Shown here in pieces: positions 33,640 through 43,346 of a stretch of DNA of 64,000 nucleotides; position 1 is the stretch's first letter; the number at the start of each line of letters is the position of its first letter. This stretch comes from a gamma proteobacterium HIMB55 (GTDB lineage Bacteria > Pseudomonadota > Gammaproteobacteria > Pseudomonadales > Halieaceae): NCBI GenBank assembly GCA_000227505.4, contig AGIF02000001.1, positions 330,035 to 394,034 on the forward strand, written 5' to 3'. Both the position numbers and the translations under genes were made by a program. Below the pieces are notes generated by a model. That model was not told the DNA's origin. It did not search any database and saw only the letters and a list, made by a program, of their open reading frames with translations.

Positions 33640-33930
33640 ATGAATATTCGTCCGTTGTACGACCGAGTTGTCGTTCGTCGTAAGGAAGAAGAGCAGACTT
33701 CGGCTGGCGGTATCGTCCTGCCAGGCTCTGCAAAAGAGAAGCCTAATCAAGGTGAAATTGTTGCAGTTGGTGCCGGTAAAGTACTGGACAACGGTGAGCA
33801 GCGTCCTTTGACCGTTCAAGTTGGCGATCAGATCGTTTTCGGCCAGTACGCAGGCAGCAACACTATCGAAGTTGATGGTGAGGAGCTGATCCTCATGAGC
33901 GAAGGCGAAATCTACGCCGTTATCGACTAA
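33640..33930 (+). CDS. groES: co-chaperonin GroES
   Basis: GroES caps the GroEL chamber during protein folding. The 96-residue protein has the standard [12 protein letters not shown] start. The mobile loop is [20 protein letters not shown] (about 17-36), and it ends in the GEIYAVID type of C-terminus. The ATG at 33640 fits the family; an in-frame TTG at 33631 is only 2 bp from the GGAG site and unlikely. Heat-shock control is shown by a CIRCE element and a sigma-32-like promoter upstream. Confidence 0.98.
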   Translation: MNIRPLYDRVVVRRKEEEQTSAGGIVLPGSAKEKPNQGEIVAVGAGKVLDNGEQRPLTVQVGDQIVFGQYAGSNTIEVDGEELILMSEGEIYAVID

Positions 33931-33950
33931 TTACTTCAGTCCAACGTTAG

Positions 33951-35609
<1,659 letters not shown>

Positions 35610-35628
35610 GACGCGTCCATTGCGACTT

Positions 35629-35656
35629 AAAAACCCGGCCATGTGCCGGGTTTTTT
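35629..35656 (+). terminator. Rho-independent terminator of groESL
   Basis: AAAACCCGGC and GCCGGGTTTT pair around a 5-nt loop and end in a T-tract, about 20 bp after the groEL stop codon. Confidence 0.97.
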
Positions 35657-35710
35657 ATGCCTGCTCGGTCTTGGTGTTTCCTTGGTTTGGTGGTTTGGAT
35701 TGCCTGAAGG

Positions 35711-37123
35711 TTAAGTATCTAGAATCGGATCTAGGATATGAAACAGCGGGTTGCTGGGATCTGGATTAGTGCCCGCGATGATCATGCTCAGTCTCAGCGA
35801 TCGGCGATGTGTAAGCTGTACCAGCCCCGCATCAAGTGCTCGATCACTCGCCGCGATGACCTCACTTAATGTGCTGTCAGCCTCCTCCAGCGTTTCGAAC
35901 GTCTTTCCGACTAACACCTCGATATCCGCTTTAGTGGTGGACTCATACCAGTGTCGATATCGCGAGTAGTTGAGCAAAAAGGCAGGTATCGCGTGCAGCA
36001 AGTCCCGCTCCCATTTCTCAAATGTTCTCGAGGTCGGTAGGCGCTGAATATCGACCATGAGTTTCTCGAGCGCCGATTCTTCCAAAGCACTGTGCTTCAT
36101 CTCGGGTAGGGCGAGGTCGTAGTCGAGCGAAATATCGTCGAGCTCTGCAATGGCTTCGCAGGCGCGTCGCGTAATGCTGGCGTATTCGAGTAAACCCTCG
36201 ATCCAATTGCCACCGATCGCCTTGGGATCGCCGAAAAATTTGGTGGCGATGCCGGCGAACTGAAGGAACGCGACCGTGTGATACCCAACCACGCGCAGAT
36301 CCACCGATGTACCACTGACCTCCTCGTAGCGGCGATAGAGCGCGGGGATATCGCCCATGTGCTCAAGTGGGTGTCTCCCCCGAAAACAAGCCAAGTCCCA
36401 GTGAATATCACCCAAGTCAGCGATTTCAAAATCAACTAGCGCCAAGACAGCACTTCCTGCTGACATAAACTGCCCTGCATCACCGGCAATGAACGATGCC
36501 TGCGTCCGATGCGTCGGTACGTTTCGCCTCAGCCAGGACTGGAGAAATTCAAAGGTGGTGTCGAGATTGTTGGTATATCCCCCCGCCTGATACATCCGCT
36601 CTGCCGCAGTGAGTGCGAGTTCGGTTGCCGAGTTTGGCGGCTTACTCAGCTCCTCGATGTGGACGAATTCACTGATTGGGACTGCGTGTAGCGCGGCTAA
36701 ATCGCTCATGTAATTGAGCAAGGCCTGCCAGCGATCGTCTGTCAGCACGGCGGGCTTCTCCATCGCCGTATGGATCATGCCGGGCTCGCGGTCTTCGGTC
36801 TCGATCCAATCCATCACAAAGGCTTTGGGTGTATCCACCCAGCCATGAATCTGTGGCACCTTGATGTTGTTCTTCTCAAGGACTTGCATCACTTCCATTT
36901 CAAAGCGGAGATTGCGCTCGCTAGCGTTGGGTCTGCTGCCGCGAAAAAGAACCGTTGCTGGGCCCTCTGAAGTTTTGAAGTCAACGCGCCACTGAGGTCG
37001 CCATCGCTCTAGGCGGGTGATGGCGGTGACTTCACCTTTGAAGTTCTCGCTTATCCATTGGCGGATACCCTCGTTACTCTCGCGTTCAAAGCGTGCCTGA
37101 TCGAGGTCATCGGTGTGTTGCAT
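35711..37123 (-). CDS. APH/ACAD10-like phosphotransferase-fold protein with altered catalytic loop
   Basis: This 470-residue protein has the aminoglycoside-phosphotransferase (APH) kinase-like fold. An N-terminal lobe contains WRPQWRVDF and TVLFRG. The catalytic-loop region is FIAGDAGQFM, and the metal-binding DFE is in LALVDFEIADLGDIHWDLA. In canonical enzymes the loop reads HxDxxxxN. Here the His is replaced (the loop begins A-G-D) and the Asn position appears to be Gln, while both Asp residues remain. About 180 extra C-terminal residues follow. Relatives often occur with acyl-CoA metabolism genes (ACAD10-type). It is a lone minus-strand gene between groEL and the urate-oxidase-N protein; substrate and activity are uncertain. 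Confidence 0.78.
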   Translation of the reverse strand: MQHTDDLDQARFERESNEGIRQWISENFKGEVTAITRLERWRPQWRVDFKTSEGPATVLFRGSRPNASERNLRFEMEVMQVLEKNNIKVPQIHGWVDTPKAFVMDWIETEDREPGMIHTAMEKPAVLTDDRWQALLNYMSDLAALHAVPISEFVHIEELSKPPNSATELALTAAERMYQAGGYTNNLDTTFEFLQSWLRRNVPTHRTQASFIAGDAGQFMSAGSAVLALVDFEIADLGDIHWDLACFRGRHPLEHMGDIPALYRRYEEVSGTSVDLRVVGYHTVAFLQFAGIATKFFGDPKAIGGNWIEGLLEYASITRRACEAIAELDDISLDYDLALPEMKHSALEESALEKLMVDIQRLPTSRTFEKWERDLLHAIPAFLLNYSRYRHWYESTTKADIEVLVGKTFETLEEADSTLSEVIAASDRALDAGLVQLTHRRSLRLSMIIAGTNPDPSNPLFHILDPILDT

Positions 37124-37260
37124 CTCAAAAATCCGTCGTAATGTTTTTGTTTTTATTGAGCGTTATCTAAGAAGTCCACGCTATCACAGAGAGCCTGAGT
37201 CCGTGCACTGCCCGCCTTGAGCACAGGTTAACGCGATAATTCTGGTCCATAACGACGCGT

Positions 37261-37288
37261 AAACCCGGTTTATGCGGGTTCTTTTTTT
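37261..37288 (+). terminator. orphan Rho-independent terminator upstream of the 37359 gene
   Basis: AACCCG and CGGGTT (7-nt loop) are followed by a run of seven T residues. No plus-strand gene lies between groEL, which has its own terminator, and this hairpin. A TATACT -10-like sequence at 37301-37306 lies just after it. The hairpin may end a small RNA or shield the next promoter. Confidence 0.8.
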
Positions 37289-37358
37289 GTGAGGTGTGGA
37301 TATACTTGCCAGCGGGCAGGGCGTCTAAGACGCTGTTTTACATAAGAGGAAACAATAA

Positions 37359-37976
37359 ATGGAATACTTAGTCGAGTTCATCTTCCGTTACATCCACGTC
37401 ATCGCCGGTATTACTTGGATTGGCATGCTTTACTACTTCAACTTTGTGCAAACAGAGTACTTCAAAGAAGCTGAGGCAGATGCCAAGAAAGACGCAATGG
37501 CCAAATTGGCACCACGTGCGCTTTGGTGGTTCCGTTGGGGTGCAATGTTCACGTTCATCTCTGGCGCATACCTCCTCCACAAAGTCGGTGCCTTGGGCGC
37601 AACGATGCCTGCTATTTGGGTGGGTGCGTTGGCAGGTACGTTTATGTTCCTGAACGTTTGGTTGATCATCTGGCCAGCACAGCAAGTTGTGCTAGGTATG
37701 AAGGAAGGTGATGGCCCTTCAAACGCTGCGAAAGCAGGCTTGGCAAGCCGTACAAACACGCTTTTCTCCGGTCCTATGCTGCTTGGCATGTTGGCGTCCA
37801 AGCACCTGCCATTGGCAGGCTCAACGACAGGCCTTTACATCGCAATGGGTTTGATTGTTCTACTCGAGATCAACGCGATCATGGGCAAGCAGGGCCCAAT
37901 GACAACTGTAAAGGGCGTCATTCACATGTCACTGCTTCTCACAGTCGTTACATGGGCGCTCCTAAACTTCGTTTGA
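37359..37976 (+). CDS. urate-oxidase-N-like (PuuD N-terminal type) membrane protein
   Basis: This 205-residue protein has about five membrane helices and begins with FRYIHVIAGITWIGMLYYFNFVQ. This is typical of the membrane domain (Urate_ox_N, formerly DUF989) found at the N-terminus of the urate hydroxylase PuuD. In PuuD a cytochrome c domain follows; here the chain ends after the membrane part. Conserved His residues in several helices (His13, for example) may bind haem. It is monocistronic, preceded by an AGAGGAAA ribosome site and followed by a strong terminator. Codon use suggests high expression. Its reaction, if any, is unknown, and urate may not be involved. Confidence 0.82.
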   Translation: MEYLVEFIFRYIHVIAGITWIGMLYYFNFVQTEYFKEAEADAKKDAMAKLAPRALWWFRWGAMFTFISGAYLLHKVGALGATMPAIWVGALAGTFMFLNVWLIIWPAQQVVLGMKEGDGPSNAAKAGLASRTNTLFSGPMLLGMLASKHLPLAGSTTGLYIAMGLIVLLEINAIMGKQGPMTTVKGVIHMSLLLTVVTWALLNFV

Positions 37977-38002
37977 TTCAGTTGTAAGTTGAGTGCAAGA
38001 AG

Positions 38003-38026
38003 AAGGCGGCTTTGGCCGCCTTTTTT
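38003..38026 (+). terminator. Rho-independent terminator after the urate-oxidase-N-like gene
   Basis: AAGGCGGC pairs with GCCGCCTT around a short loop, followed by a T-tract. Confidence 0.96.
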
Positions 38027-38095
38027 GTGTCCGATTAATCGTCACGAAGACCCGCCGCACGCGGTATACTGACGCCTTATGGGGGGAGGAACGAT

Positions 38096-38881
38096 ATGGC
38101 CCAAGATGAGCTAACCGAAATTCCATCATTTGCGGCTCGCCGAGACGAAGCCGTCGATAGTGCACCGCGTAACGCTATACCGAGCCGTAGTCGCGAAGCG
38201 GTTGGTTTGTCGGGAGCGAGTAAATTTGCTCTGGCGTTTTCTTTTATAGCGGTTTGTGCACTCTCTGCTTACGCGTTTTATAGCTATCAGCTCATCGGTG
38301 AATTAACGGCCGATCAATCCCGGACGGGTAAGCAAGTGCAAAGTCTTGAAAATCTTCTGACTGATACTGATGAGACGGTAACTAAGTCAGCAGCTGCCAT
38401 GGGCGCCCAGCTCAATCTTCTCGACAGCGAAGTTCGCAAGCTGTGGGATGCACGCAAAGTCTCGAATAGGAAACTTTCTGATTTAGAGAAGGCTGATAAA
38501 TCGGCAGCGAAGACGGTCCAGACGCTTCAGGACAATGGGTTTCGCCAGAAAAAGACGCTAGATGCGCTCACTGCTGACCTTAAGGCGCTGCAAACACTCT
38601 CTGCCGATATCGAACGTCTGGCCGGATCTGCACGGCAAATTCAGAGCGACGTAGAACGTCTTGCTGACAATGTGAATCGCTCTAACTTGGAGCGCGCAGC
38701 GCTCGGCAAGCGCGTTGGCGCAAACGAGGAATGGGTTGCCTCGATTAATAATTTCCGCAAGCAAGTGAACACGAACGTGAACCAATTGCGGGCGGATATT
38801 CGAGCCATTTCCGCACAGATTGATGCAATTGACACTTCGCCCACACCTGCACCCGCACCTGCGCAGCCCGCAGTGCAATAG
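38096..38881 (+). CDS. hypothetical membrane-anchored coiled-coil protein
   Basis: I do not recognise a named family. The 261-residue protein has a polar N-terminus of about 42 residues and one membrane helix (about 43-65, FALAFSFIAVCALSAYAFYSY). A long helical, heptad-rich region of Leu, Ala, Lys, Glu and Asp follows (about 70-245). The C-terminal tail is rich in Ala-Pro (PTPAPAPAQPAV). The topology suggests a cytoplasmic N-terminus and a periplasmic coiled coil. The ATG at 38096 follows a strong GGGGGAGGA site. It stands 61 bp upstream of the fumarase gene; a link to that enzyme is not evident. Structural or cell-envelope scaffolding is a guess. Confidence 0.8.
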   Translation: MAQDELTEIPSFAARRDEAVDSAPRNAIPSRSREAVGLSGASKFALAFSFIAVCALSAYAFYSYQLIGELTADQSRTGKQVQSLENLLTDTDETVTKSAAAMGAQLNLLDSEVRKLWDARKVSNRKLSDLEKADKSAAKTVQTLQDNGFRQKKTLDALTADLKALQTLSADIERLAGSARQIQSDVERLADNVNRSNLERAALGKRVGANEEWVASINNFRKQVNTNVNQLRADIRAISAQIDAIDTSPTPAPAPAQPAVQ

Positions 38882-38942
38882 CGCAGTTCATTGACGCATT
38901 GGAATCAAAAGCACAGAAACTAGATTTTTTAAGAGGTAAACC

Positions 38943-40460
38943 ATGACGGTAATTCAAGACCGTGACGTTGTTGAGAGCGTGGCCGACGCGCTGCAATTCA
39001 TCTCCTACTATCACCCTCAGGATTTCGTCCAAGCGGTCCACCGTGCTTACGAGATGGAGCAGAGTCAGGCTGCAAAGGATGCGCTCGCGCAGATATTGAT
39101 CAACAGCCGTATGTGCGCGATGGGTAAGCGTCCCATCTGCCAGGACACGGGTATCGTTACGGTATTTGTAGATATTGGCATGGACGTGCGCTGGGAGACG
39201 TCGCAACCGCTTGAAGACCTTATCAATGAAGGTGTGCGCCGCGCATATTTACACCCCGATAACAAGCTACGTGCATCGATTCTGGACGACCCGGCGGGGG
39301 CTCGAAAAAATACAAAAGACAACACGCCGGCCGTTATTCACACGCGCATGGTGGCGGGTGACACCGTCGACTTCCGCGTAGCGGCCAAGGGTGGCGGTTC
39401 TGAAAATAAATCCAAGCTGGCGATGCTCAACCCTTCCGACAGCATCGCTGACTGGGTTGTGAAGACCGTACCGACGATGGGTGCGGGTTGGTGCCCACCG
39501 GGGATGCTGGGAATTGGTATTGGCGGTACCGCCGAGAAAGCGATGGTGATGGCTAAAGAGTCGCTAATGGACCCTGTCGATATCCATGAGCTTCGCGAGC
39601 GCGGACCTTCCAACAAAGCAGAAGAGCTCAGACTCGAGATTATGGATGCCGTGAACAAGTTAGGGATTGGCGCCCAGGGCTTAGGCGGTCTCACGACGGT
39701 ACTTGATGTAAAGATTATGGATTACCCGACCCACGCGGCATCCTTGCCCGTGGCGATGATCCCGAACTGTGCTGCGACACGACATGCGCACTTTGAGTTA
39801 ACAGGGGACGGCCCTGTGTATCAGGAGGCGCCCAGTCTCGAGGCATGGCCCGAGGTGACTTGGGAGCCCGGTGAGTCAGTCAGGCGTGTTGATCTGGATA
39901 CAGTGACGCGTGAGGAGACCCTTACTTGGCAGCCGGGCGACACATTATTGCTTTCAGGCACGATGTATACGGGTCGAGACGCTGCACACAAGCGCATGAC
40001 CCAAATGATTGCGGACGGTGAGGAGCTACCCGTTAATTTGCAGGGCAAGTTTATTTACTACGTTGGCCCGGTAGATCCCGTGCGTGATGAGGTGGTTGGG
40101 CCTGCAGGTCCGACAACGTCGACGCGAATGGATAAATTCACCGATAACATCCTTGAGAATACGGGTCTGCTTGGCATGATCGGTAAGGCAGAGCGTGGTC
40201 CCGTTGCGATTGAGGCTATTCGCAAGCACAAAGCGGTTTATCTCATGGCTGTGGGTGGCGCCGCATACCTTGTTTCGAAGGCGATTACTGACGCTGAGGT
40301 TGTCGCTTTTGAAGATCTGGGTATGGAAGCGATCTATGCGTTTACGGTCAAAGACATGCCAGTAAGCGTTGCTGTCGATGCTGAGGGTACTTCGGTTCAC
40401 ATTACGGGGCCAAAGGTATGGCAAGCCGCCATTGAAGAGCAGGCCATTGAGCTATTTTAG
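38943..40460 (+). CDS. fumA: class I fumarate hydratase (iron-sulfur)
   Basis: Class I fumarase interconverts fumarate and malate with an oxygen-sensitive [4Fe-4S] cluster. The 505-residue protein fuses the alpha and beta parts. Candidate cluster cysteines are Cys66 (RPICQDTG), Cys184 (GWCPPGMLGIG) and Cys276 (PNCAATRHAHF), as in E. coli FumA/FumB. The C-terminal part carries YYVGPVDPVRDEVVGPAGPTTSTRMD. The ATG at 38943 follows an AAGAGGTAAA site. Related L(+)-tartrate dehydratases exist, but the single fused chain fits fumarase. The symbol denotes the class, not proven orthology to FumA over FumB. Confidence 0.93.
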   Translation: MTVIQDRDVVESVADALQFISYYHPQDFVQAVHRAYEMEQSQAAKDALAQILINSRMCAMGKRPICQDTGIVTVFVDIGMDVRWETSQPLEDLINEGVRRAYLHPDNKLRASILDDPAGARKNTKDNTPAVIHTRMVAGDTVDFRVAAKGGGSENKSKLAMLNPSDSIADWVVKTVPTMGAGWCPPGMLGIGIGGTAEKAMVMAKESLMDPVDIHELRERGPSNKAEELRLEIMDAVNKLGIGAQGLGGLTTVLDVKIMDYPTHAASLPVAMIPNCAATRHAHFELTGDGPVYQEAPSLEAWPEVTWEPGESVRRVDLDTVTREETLTWQPGDTLLLSGTMYTGRDAAHKRMTQMIADGEELPVNLQGKFIYYVGPVDPVRDEVVGPAGPTTSTRMDKFTDNILENTGLLGMIGKAERGPVAIEAIRKHKAVYLMAVGGAAYLVSKAITDAEVVAFEDLGMEAIYAFTVKDMPVSVAVDAEGTSVHITGPKVWQAAIEEQAIELF

Positions 40461-40480
40461 GGCCTCAGTAGCGAGTACTT

Positions 40481-40514
40481 CTGATTCATGCTGCAAGTGT
40501 GGTGAGAATCAGAT
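40481..40514. repeat. inverted repeat after the fumarase gene
   Basis: TCTGATTC and GAATCAGA are perfect 8-bp arms separated by 18 nt, starting 20 bp after the fumarase stop. There is no T-tract, so it is not a standard terminator. It could stabilise mRNA or bind a protein. Confidence 0.5.
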
Positions 40515-40548
40515 TGTGTGCGCGGCGCGTGTAGGGCGACTGTAGAAA

Positions 40549-42012
40549 ATGCCGGTTGAGACGCTTTACTGGCACGACTACGAGACCTCCGGAGCCTCAC
40601 CGGCGAATGACCGTCCTTGGCAGTTTGCGGGCGTACGAACCAATCTTGATCTTGAAATTATAGGCGAACCACTAACGGTTTATGCCAAGCCCTCGCTCGA
40701 TGTGCTCCCTCACCCGACGGCCATAAGAGTTACTGGAATTTCGCCTTACGAATGCGAGGAAAAAGGACTCACAGAGCAGGGTTTTATTTCGCGTATCCAC
40801 GATGAACTGTCGCAGCCAGGAACTTGCGGTGTCGGGTATAACTCGCTGCGCTTTGACGACGAGGTGACGCGTTACAGCCTCTGGCGTAATTTTTACGACC
40901 CGTACGCGCGTGAATACAGCCGCGGAAACAGCCGTTGGGACCTGATCGATATTGTCCGAGCCTTTTACGCGCTTCGTCCAAATAGTCTTCAATGGCCCAA
41001 GCACGCTGACGGATCCCCTAGCTTCAAACTCGAGGACCTGACGGCGGCTAATGATCTCGAACACGGGGCAGCCCATGATGCGATGTCTGACGTTACGGCA
41101 ACACTCGCGTTAGCAAGGGCGCTGCGAGGGGCGGATGAAGCCCTGTTCGACCGCTTATTGGGTCAGCGCTTTAAGGCGCGTGTTGAAGCGATGGTGGATA
41201 CACATCACATGACCCCGTTGGTCCACATATCAGGACTCTTTGGCACGGATCGACACTGTCTTGGCGTTATCGTGCCGCTGGCGATCCACCCGGACTTTAA
41301 GTCGGATGTCATCTGCGCTGACATCACGCGCGAGCCTTCATTTCTCGATATGTCGGTCGAGGAAATCCAAGTACGCCTCTTCGCCAAGAAGGAGGATTTG
41401 AACTCGCCTGATGATCGTCCAAGCTTGATGACCATCAAGGTGAATCGCGCTCCCGTGTTGCTGCCTATGTCTGACATCACTCCCGAGACCGCTCAGCGCT
41501 TAGGCCTTAATGGCGATCGTTTACGTGCTCACCTGAGCCAGTTGCGGGCTGCGCGAGAGGCACGAGGTGCTGCCTTCACCGCGGAGTGCCAAGACGTTTA
41601 CCGGTCTGCTGCAAGGCCTGTCGATGCCAACCCCGATACTGCGCTTTATGGGAGCTTTGTGCCCAAAGAGGACCGAGGTTTGGTCCAAGAGGTGCGCGAA
41701 GCGTCTCCCGCGGAGCTACGAGATCGTCGCTTTGCATTCTCGGACTCGAGGCTACCTGAGTTGCTTTTTCGTTACCGGGCAAGGAACTGGCCGGAAATTT
41801 TGAGCGATGCGGAGCGTTTACAGTGGTACGAGCACTGTAGGACCCAGTGGGAGACGAGTGAGCACCACAATCTCGAGATGTTCCAGTCAGCACTTGAGAC
41901 GGAGATGCAGGCTGAGAATTTAAGTGGGAAACAAACTAGTGCGCTCGCTGATTTAGAGCGCTGGGTGTTTACGAATGCCAAAGTTTTAGGTGTTAAGTCA
42001 GCATCGGTTTAA
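40549..42012 (+). CDS. sbcB: exodeoxyribonuclease I
   Basis: ExoI degrades single-stranded DNA 3' to 5' in mismatch repair and recombination. The 487-residue protein starts with the DEDD exonuclease motif LYWHDYETSG. It continues with FNLRFDDEV-like NSLRFDDEVTRYS (Exo II) and HDAMSDVTATLALARAL (Exo III), then the SH3-like and C-terminal domains of the family. Length is normal (E. coli 475). The ATG at 40549 has no strong ribosome site. It is monocistronic, with a repeat-bearing gap before pyrB. Confidence 0.95.
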   Translation: MPVETLYWHDYETSGASPANDRPWQFAGVRTNLDLEIIGEPLTVYAKPSLDVLPHPTAIRVTGISPYECEEKGLTEQGFISRIHDELSQPGTCGVGYNSLRFDDEVTRYSLWRNFYDPYAREYSRGNSRWDLIDIVRAFYALRPNSLQWPKHADGSPSFKLEDLTAANDLEHGAAHDAMSDVTATLALARALRGADEALFDRLLGQRFKARVEAMVDTHHMTPLVHISGLFGTDRHCLGVIVPLAIHPDFKSDVICADITREPSFLDMSVEEIQVRLFAKKEDLNSPDDRPSLMTIKVNRAPVLLPMSDITPETAQRLGLNGDRLRAHLSQLRAAREARGAAFTAECQDVYRSAARPVDANPDTALYGSFVPKEDRGLVQEVREASPAELRDRRFAFSDSRLPELLFRYRARNWPEILSDAERLQWYEHCRTQWETSEHHNLEMFQSALETEMQAENLSGKQTSALADLERWVFTNAKVLGVKSASV

Positions 42013-42196
42013 ACTAAGATCCCAGCGAAGCCTAGGCATTGGTTGGGTATTGCAGGCGTATCAAGCCTCTAGGTTGTGTCCGTTACTCTTGGTAGGGCCA
42101 TAGCCATCGGAGCGCTGGATTGAAGTACTGAATGAAAGAACTGAATAAAAGGTGCTGAGGTGCAGCCTCGTAATCGCGACTTCGAAGTGTGCCAAA

Positions 42197-42256
42197 AGCA
42201 CAGGCAGCACAGGCAGCACAGGCAGCACAGGCAGCACAGGCAGCACAGGCAGCACA
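42197..42256. repeat. 9-bp tandem repeat (GGCAGCACA) upstream of pyrB
   Basis: Six exact GGCAGCACA units (42203-42256) follow a partial copy (AGCACA, 42197-42202). The array ends about 38 bp before the pyrB start. It lies in non-coding DNA. Copy number could vary by slippage and change pyrB leader length; no function is proven. Confidence 0.95.
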
Positions 42257-42294
42257 GAGAGTGCTTGGAAATCGAAAAGTAGGGAGAGAACGCT

Positions 42295-43308
42295 TTGAAA
42301 TTTGCCGGCCATCACATCTTGGGGATCAGTCAATTTGACCGAGGTGATGTCGACCGTATTTTTGAAGTGGCGGATCGCATGCGTCCCTACGCGCGCCGCG
42401 AGCGTAAAACATCGGTGCTTGAGGGTGCCATTCTCGGCTCGATGTTCTTTGAACCATCCACACGGACCCGCATCAGTTTTGGCAGTGCCTTCAATCTATT
42501 GGGTGGTCATGTTCGCGAAACCACCGGTTTTGAGAGTACAGCCATAGCCAAAGGCGAATCGCTTTATGACACGGCGCGGGTGCTGAGCGGTTATTCTGAT
42601 GCGATTGTTATGCGCCACCCTACGGAAGGCTCAGTGAGTGAATTTGCCACTGCAAGCCGTGTGCCGGTCATCAATGGCGGCGATGGGGCAAACGAGCACC
42701 CCAGTCAGGCGTTATTGGATCTCTACACCATTCGCAGTGAGCTCGCGGGTCGAGGTAGGGATATCGACGGACTTCGCATCGCCATGGTAGGTGATCTCCG
42801 ATACGGACGAACTGTGCACTCACTCTCGCGCCTACTCACACGATTTAAGAACGTTCGCGTGAGCCTTGTCTCGCCCGCTGAACTCAGAATGCCCGAGGCG
42901 CTGGTAGAGGCGATGCGGCATAGTGGCATCGAGGTGATAGAGACCGATCAGCTAGAGGTTGGGATTGCGAACGTCGATATCGTGTACTCGACCCGTATTC
43001 AGGAAGAGCGCTTCGAGTCGCAGGCCGATGCTGATCTGTATCGGGGGCGGTTCAGATTAAACCAGAGCATTTACACGGCCCTCTGTGAACCTAATACGGT
43101 CATCATGCATCCGCTTCCTCGAGACTCGCGCGAAGGTGCTCAGGAGCTCGACGACGATCTCAATGATGACCCCAACCTTGCAATTTTCAGGCAGTCGGAT
43201 AACGGTGTTCTCGTGAGGATGGCGCTGTTTGCACTGATTCTCGATGTGGCCGACCAGGTCGACCATTATTCAAAACCCGTCAACTGGAGCACCGAGAGGC
43301 GATTTTGA
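42295..43308 (+). CDS. pyrB: aspartate carbamoyltransferase catalytic subunit
   Basis: PyrB makes carbamoyl-aspartate in pyrimidine synthesis. The 337-residue protein has the carbamoyl-phosphate motif FFEPSTRTRISF (about 51-62). It also shows MRHPTEGS with the active-site His, GGDGANEHPSQALLDLYTI, and MHPLPRD near the C-terminus. The start is TTG at 42295 (MKFAGHHILG) behind a purine-rich AGGGAGAGA site. The HPxEG-type sequence resembles E. coli PyrB, yet no pyrI regulatory-chain gene follows and no pyrC-like partner is adjacent. A TTG start, long leader and tandem repeat may all reduce or tune expression. Confidence 0.95.
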   Translation: MKFAGHHILGISQFDRGDVDRIFEVADRMRPYARRERKTSVLEGAILGSMFFEPSTRTRISFGSAFNLLGGHVRETTGFESTAIAKGESLYDTARVLSGYSDAIVMRHPTEGSVSEFATASRVPVINGGDGANEHPSQALLDLYTIRSELAGRGRDIDGLRIAMVGDLRYGRTVHSLSRLLTRFKNVRVSLVSPAELRMPEALVEAMRHSGIEVIETDQLEVGIANVDIVYSTRIQEERFESQADADLYRGRFRLNQSIYTALCEPNTVIMHPLPRDSREGAQELDDDLNDDPNLAIFRQSDNGVLVRMALFALILDVADQVDHYSKPVNWSTERRF

Positions 43309-43346
43309 GAGGCCGATTTTGAGAGACTGTCTGTGAGCGACGGGTT

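Noticed and set aside
42197-42256. Possible CRISPR array
   Set aside because: Units are 9 bp and contiguous with no spacers, and no cas gene is near.
42061-42333. Minus-strand open frame with Val-Leu-Pro repeats opposite the pyrB leader
   Set aside because: The repeat protein is only a reading of the 9-bp tandem array; the frame has no other support.
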